A stretch of 64,000 nt of DNA. It comes from Bacteroidota bacterium. Lineage in GTDB: Bacteria; Bacteroidota; Bacteroidia; Chitinophagales; Saprospiraceae. This document shows positions 62,270-64,000 of the stretch, piece after piece. How positions within the stretch are numbered: the stretch's first letter is position 1; every line of letters starts with the position of its first letter. The stretch spans positions 62,001 to 126,000 of the forward strand of contig JAIUPL010000018.1 of NCBI GenBank assembly GCA_020160935.1. The letters are read 5' to 3'. The notes beneath the pieces were generated by a model, which worked only from the letters and a program-made list of their open reading frames with translations, did no database searches and was not told the DNA's origin. The position numbers were made by a program, and so were the translations under genes.

Positions 62270-62527
62270 ATGAATTCTATAAAACGTATTTCCGGTTTTC
62301 TGTGGATACTCCTTGGAGCCGCTGTTATATACCTGATGGGCAAACAAGCCTCCACGGAAATTGCCGCTGCCATAAAAAATAACAAGGCGGTGCTCGACAC
62401 CAAAATGTTTTGGTACATCATCATCCCGATTTTTACACCGATTATGCTGGGTCTGTGCCTGTTCGGCTGGTATGCCTGGAAAGGTGAGTACGATCAGATC
62501 GCCCGCGATTCGGAGCACCTTGCCTAA
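62270..62527 (+). CDS. Small two-helix membrane protein, DUF6814-like
   Basis: The ATG at 62270 (MNSIKRISGFLWILLGAAVIYLMG) is chosen. The 85-residue protein has two membrane helices (residues 7-23 and 48-68: MFWYIIIPIFTPIMLGLCLFGWYAWKG) and a short acidic tail. Small proteins of this build follow MHS or acetate-type carriers in Bacteroidota; I recall the label DUF6814 but cannot confirm it. It lies 58 bases after the transporter and may be an accessory subunit. Confidence 0.6.
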   Translation: MNSIKRISGFLWILLGAAVIYLMGKQASTEIAAAIKNNKAVLDTKMFWYIIIPIFTPIMLGLCLFGWYAWKGEYDQIARDSEHLA

Positions 62528-62593
62528 GACACGCTCTAAATCGGCTTTGATTATCCCTCGCTGTTAACGCTTCATTTCTGACTGCGCTCGACC

Positions 62594-62625
62594 TGCGGAA
62601 GGATGCCTTTGGCTCGCCTTCCGCA
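62594..62625. other. Intercistronic hairpin between the small membrane protein and the porin
   Basis: TGCGGAAGG (62594-62602) pairs with CCTTCCGCA (62617-62625), 9 bp with a 14-base loop, no T-run. It may tune mRNA stability between the two genes. Confidence 0.5.
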
Positions 62626-62674
62626 TACGAAGCAAAACGTCCAACTTTTCTTTCTTTCTAACTCATTTTCAGTC

Positions 62675-64000
62675 ATGCGTACAATATCGTTTTTGTCCGT
62701 AATAGCCACACTTTTGCTTTGCGTACAACTCTCGGCACAGCCTACTGGTACCACACCAACCACTACTGCACCCGCCGCTCCGGCGCCGCCTCCTGCTAAA
62801 GTAGATCATAGTTATAAGCCCCTTACCCTCAAACTCAATGACGACGGAAGCAAATACGTTCGTTTTATCATGTGGCATCAGTTTTGGGCAACCGCTACTC
62901 AAAACAATCCTGACACGCGCGATGCGCAGGGTAATCTTGTCGACGGCTCTGATGGTTCGGATAAAGGTTGGAGCACCGATCTGGCCCTGCGCCGTTCGCG
63001 TTTCCTGGCATATGCTCAAATTTCCCCGCGTGCCATGATCCTTACGCACTGGGGGATCAACAACCAGAGTTTTATCGGCGGCGCTACGGCGCCTAATGGC
63101 ACCAATGCTACTACCACCGTGAGCAACAATGGGAAAAAACCGCAACTGTTCATTCACGATGCCTGGACAGAATACGAAGTGGTAAAAAACAAACTCTATC
63201 TCGGCGCCGGCTTGCATTACTTCAATGGTGTATCGCGCATGAGCAGCGCCTCTACGCTGAACTTTATGACGCTGGATGCGCCTATTTTCAACTGGCAGAA
63301 CATTGAAGCAACCGACCAGTTTGCCCGTCAGTTTGGTATTTATGCAAAAGGTCAATTGGGCCGTCTCGACTATCGTCTGGCACTCAACAAACCTTTCGCC
63401 AATGGCAAAACACCTGCTGCTGTTACCAAAAACGGTGTAGCCGACAACGTAATCAATGAAAACTGGGCCACTGCCGGTTATGTCAACTGGATGTTCTGGG
63501 ATAAAGAAAGCAACAAACTTCCATTCTTTGTTGGTTCGCACCTGGGCGCTAAAAAAGTATTGAATGTAGGCGTAGGTTTCTACAATCACCCGGAAGCATC
63601 GTTGTACAAATCGAGCGATGGCCGCGACTCCACTTTCCAGAATCAAACAGCCATCGGTGCGGATGTTTACCTCGATATGCCGCTGAACAAAGCGAAAGGT
63701 TCTGCGCTGAATGTGCTGGCTACGTACTACAATTTCAACTATGGCACCAACTACCTGCGCAACCTGGGTATCCTGAACCTGCACTCTTCGGCAGCCACTG
63801 CCAACAGTTTTGCCGGCGCTGGCAATGCACAACCCACCATTGGCACGGGTAGCATCATGTACCTGCAGGCAGGCTATCTGTTGCCAAAATTCAAAAATGG
63901 CACAGCCTTTATGCCCTACGTAACCGTAACGCACAAGGACTTCGAACGCCTGGCAGATCCGTCTACACAATTCGGCTTGGGCCTCAACTACTTTGTGACC
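62675..64000 (+). CDS. Outer-membrane porin-like protein, 3' end cut by window edge
   Basis: The frame is open from the ATG at 62675 to the edge, 442 codons. It has a signal peptide (MRTISFLSVIATLLLCVQLSAQ), a Pro/Ala/Thr-rich linker (TTPTTTAPAAPAPPPAK), then repeated barrel-type strands with aromatic girdles: YVRFIMWHQFWATATQNN, LALRRSRFLAYAQISPRAMILTHWGINNQ, LFIHDAWTEYEVVKNKLYLGAGLHYFNG, GQLGRLDYRLALNKPF. The pattern resembles phosphate/anion-selective porins of Bacteroidota. It likely forms the outer-membrane route for the substrate of the upstream transporter. Confidence 0.82.
   Translation, partial: MRTISFLSVIATLLLCVQLSAQPTGTTPTTTAPAAPAPPPAKVDHSYKPLTLKLNDDGSKYVRFIMWHQFWATATQNNPDTRDAQGNLVDGSDGSDKGWSTDLALRRSRFLAYAQISPRAMILTHWGINNQSFIGGATAPNGTNATTTVSNNGKKPQLFIHDAWTEYEVVKNKLYLGAGLHYFNGVSRMSSASTLNFMTLDAPIFNWQNIEATDQFARQFGIYAKGQLGRLDYRLALNKPFANGKTPAAVTKNGVADNVINENWATAGYVNWMFWDKESNKLPFFVGSHLGAKKVLNVGVGFYNHPEASLYKSSDGRDSTFQNQTAIGADVYLDMPLNKAKGSALNVLATYYNFNYGTNYLRNLGILNLHSSAATANSFAGAGNAQPTIGTGSIMYLQAGYLLPKFKNGTAFMPYVTVTHKDFERLADPSTQFGLGLNYFVT

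Overview
The window is chromosomal DNA from a member of the Bacteroidota, most likely a Saprospiria-type bacterium (Haliscomenobacter/Lewinella/Saprospira-like). The evidence is a secreted protein with a type IX secretion (T9SS) sorting tail, a giant surface protein with choice-of-anchor L, SprB-like and gliding-motility C-terminal modules, a FecI/FecR pair, TonB-dependent receptors, multihaem cytochromes, and start regions without strong Shine-Dalgarno sequences but with TAnnTTTG-type -7 promoter boxes. Species is inference; no rRNA or tRNA is visible.

Layout. 1-3.9 kb (minus): GH3 glycosidase (cut by the window edge), an alpha/beta hydrolase, a frameshifted small MscS channel and a SAM methyltransferase. 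3.9-7.2 kb (plus): a one-frame fusion of a serine beta-lactamase-like enzyme to a complete TonB-dependent receptor. 7.7-12.9 kb: an AT-rich accessory island. It holds a cluster of TTGCGTG stem-loops and three integron-type gene cassettes: DUF5063, a putative AbiTii-EAD11 defence protein, and a secreted repeat protein. Each cassette has attC-like ends; an IS4-family element sits inside the second attC and a matching IS end lies at the same place in the third. No integrase is in view. 13-16.6 kb: a DUF5691 gene abuts a FecI-FecR locus whose receptor gene is reduced to an N-terminal stub.

17-31.5 kb is mostly core metabolism: 4-hydroxyphenylpyruvate dioxygenase, a cytidylate-kinase-like protein, a DprE1-like FAD oxidoreductase, malate:quinone oxidoreductase, a T9SS cargo protein, a GT39 glycosyltransferase, an FKBP isomerase, an M20 dipeptidase, and an exuT-eda-kdgK uronate operon. 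31.8-37.6 kb holds a haem-binding protein, a GH3 beta-glucosidase and a six-haem cytochrome. 38-50 kb holds a lipoprotein, a Crp-type regulator, two unknown proteins, an OmpA protein, tryptophan 2,3-dioxygenase, a truncated haemoglobin, a LigB-type dioxygenase and an SGNH hydrolase. 50.1-59.9 kb is one 3243-residue surface protein with about 27 copies of an 83-residue two-cysteine module. 60-64 kb holds an ArsR regulator and an MHS transporter / small membrane protein / porin operon.

Two themes stand out. The cassette island and the beta-lactamase/receptor fusion are the best candidates for undescribed biology. Separately, at least six very long inverted repeats built of short tandem units sit right at gene 3' ends, in recurring sequence families, and look like an expanded class of terminator or mobile palindrome.
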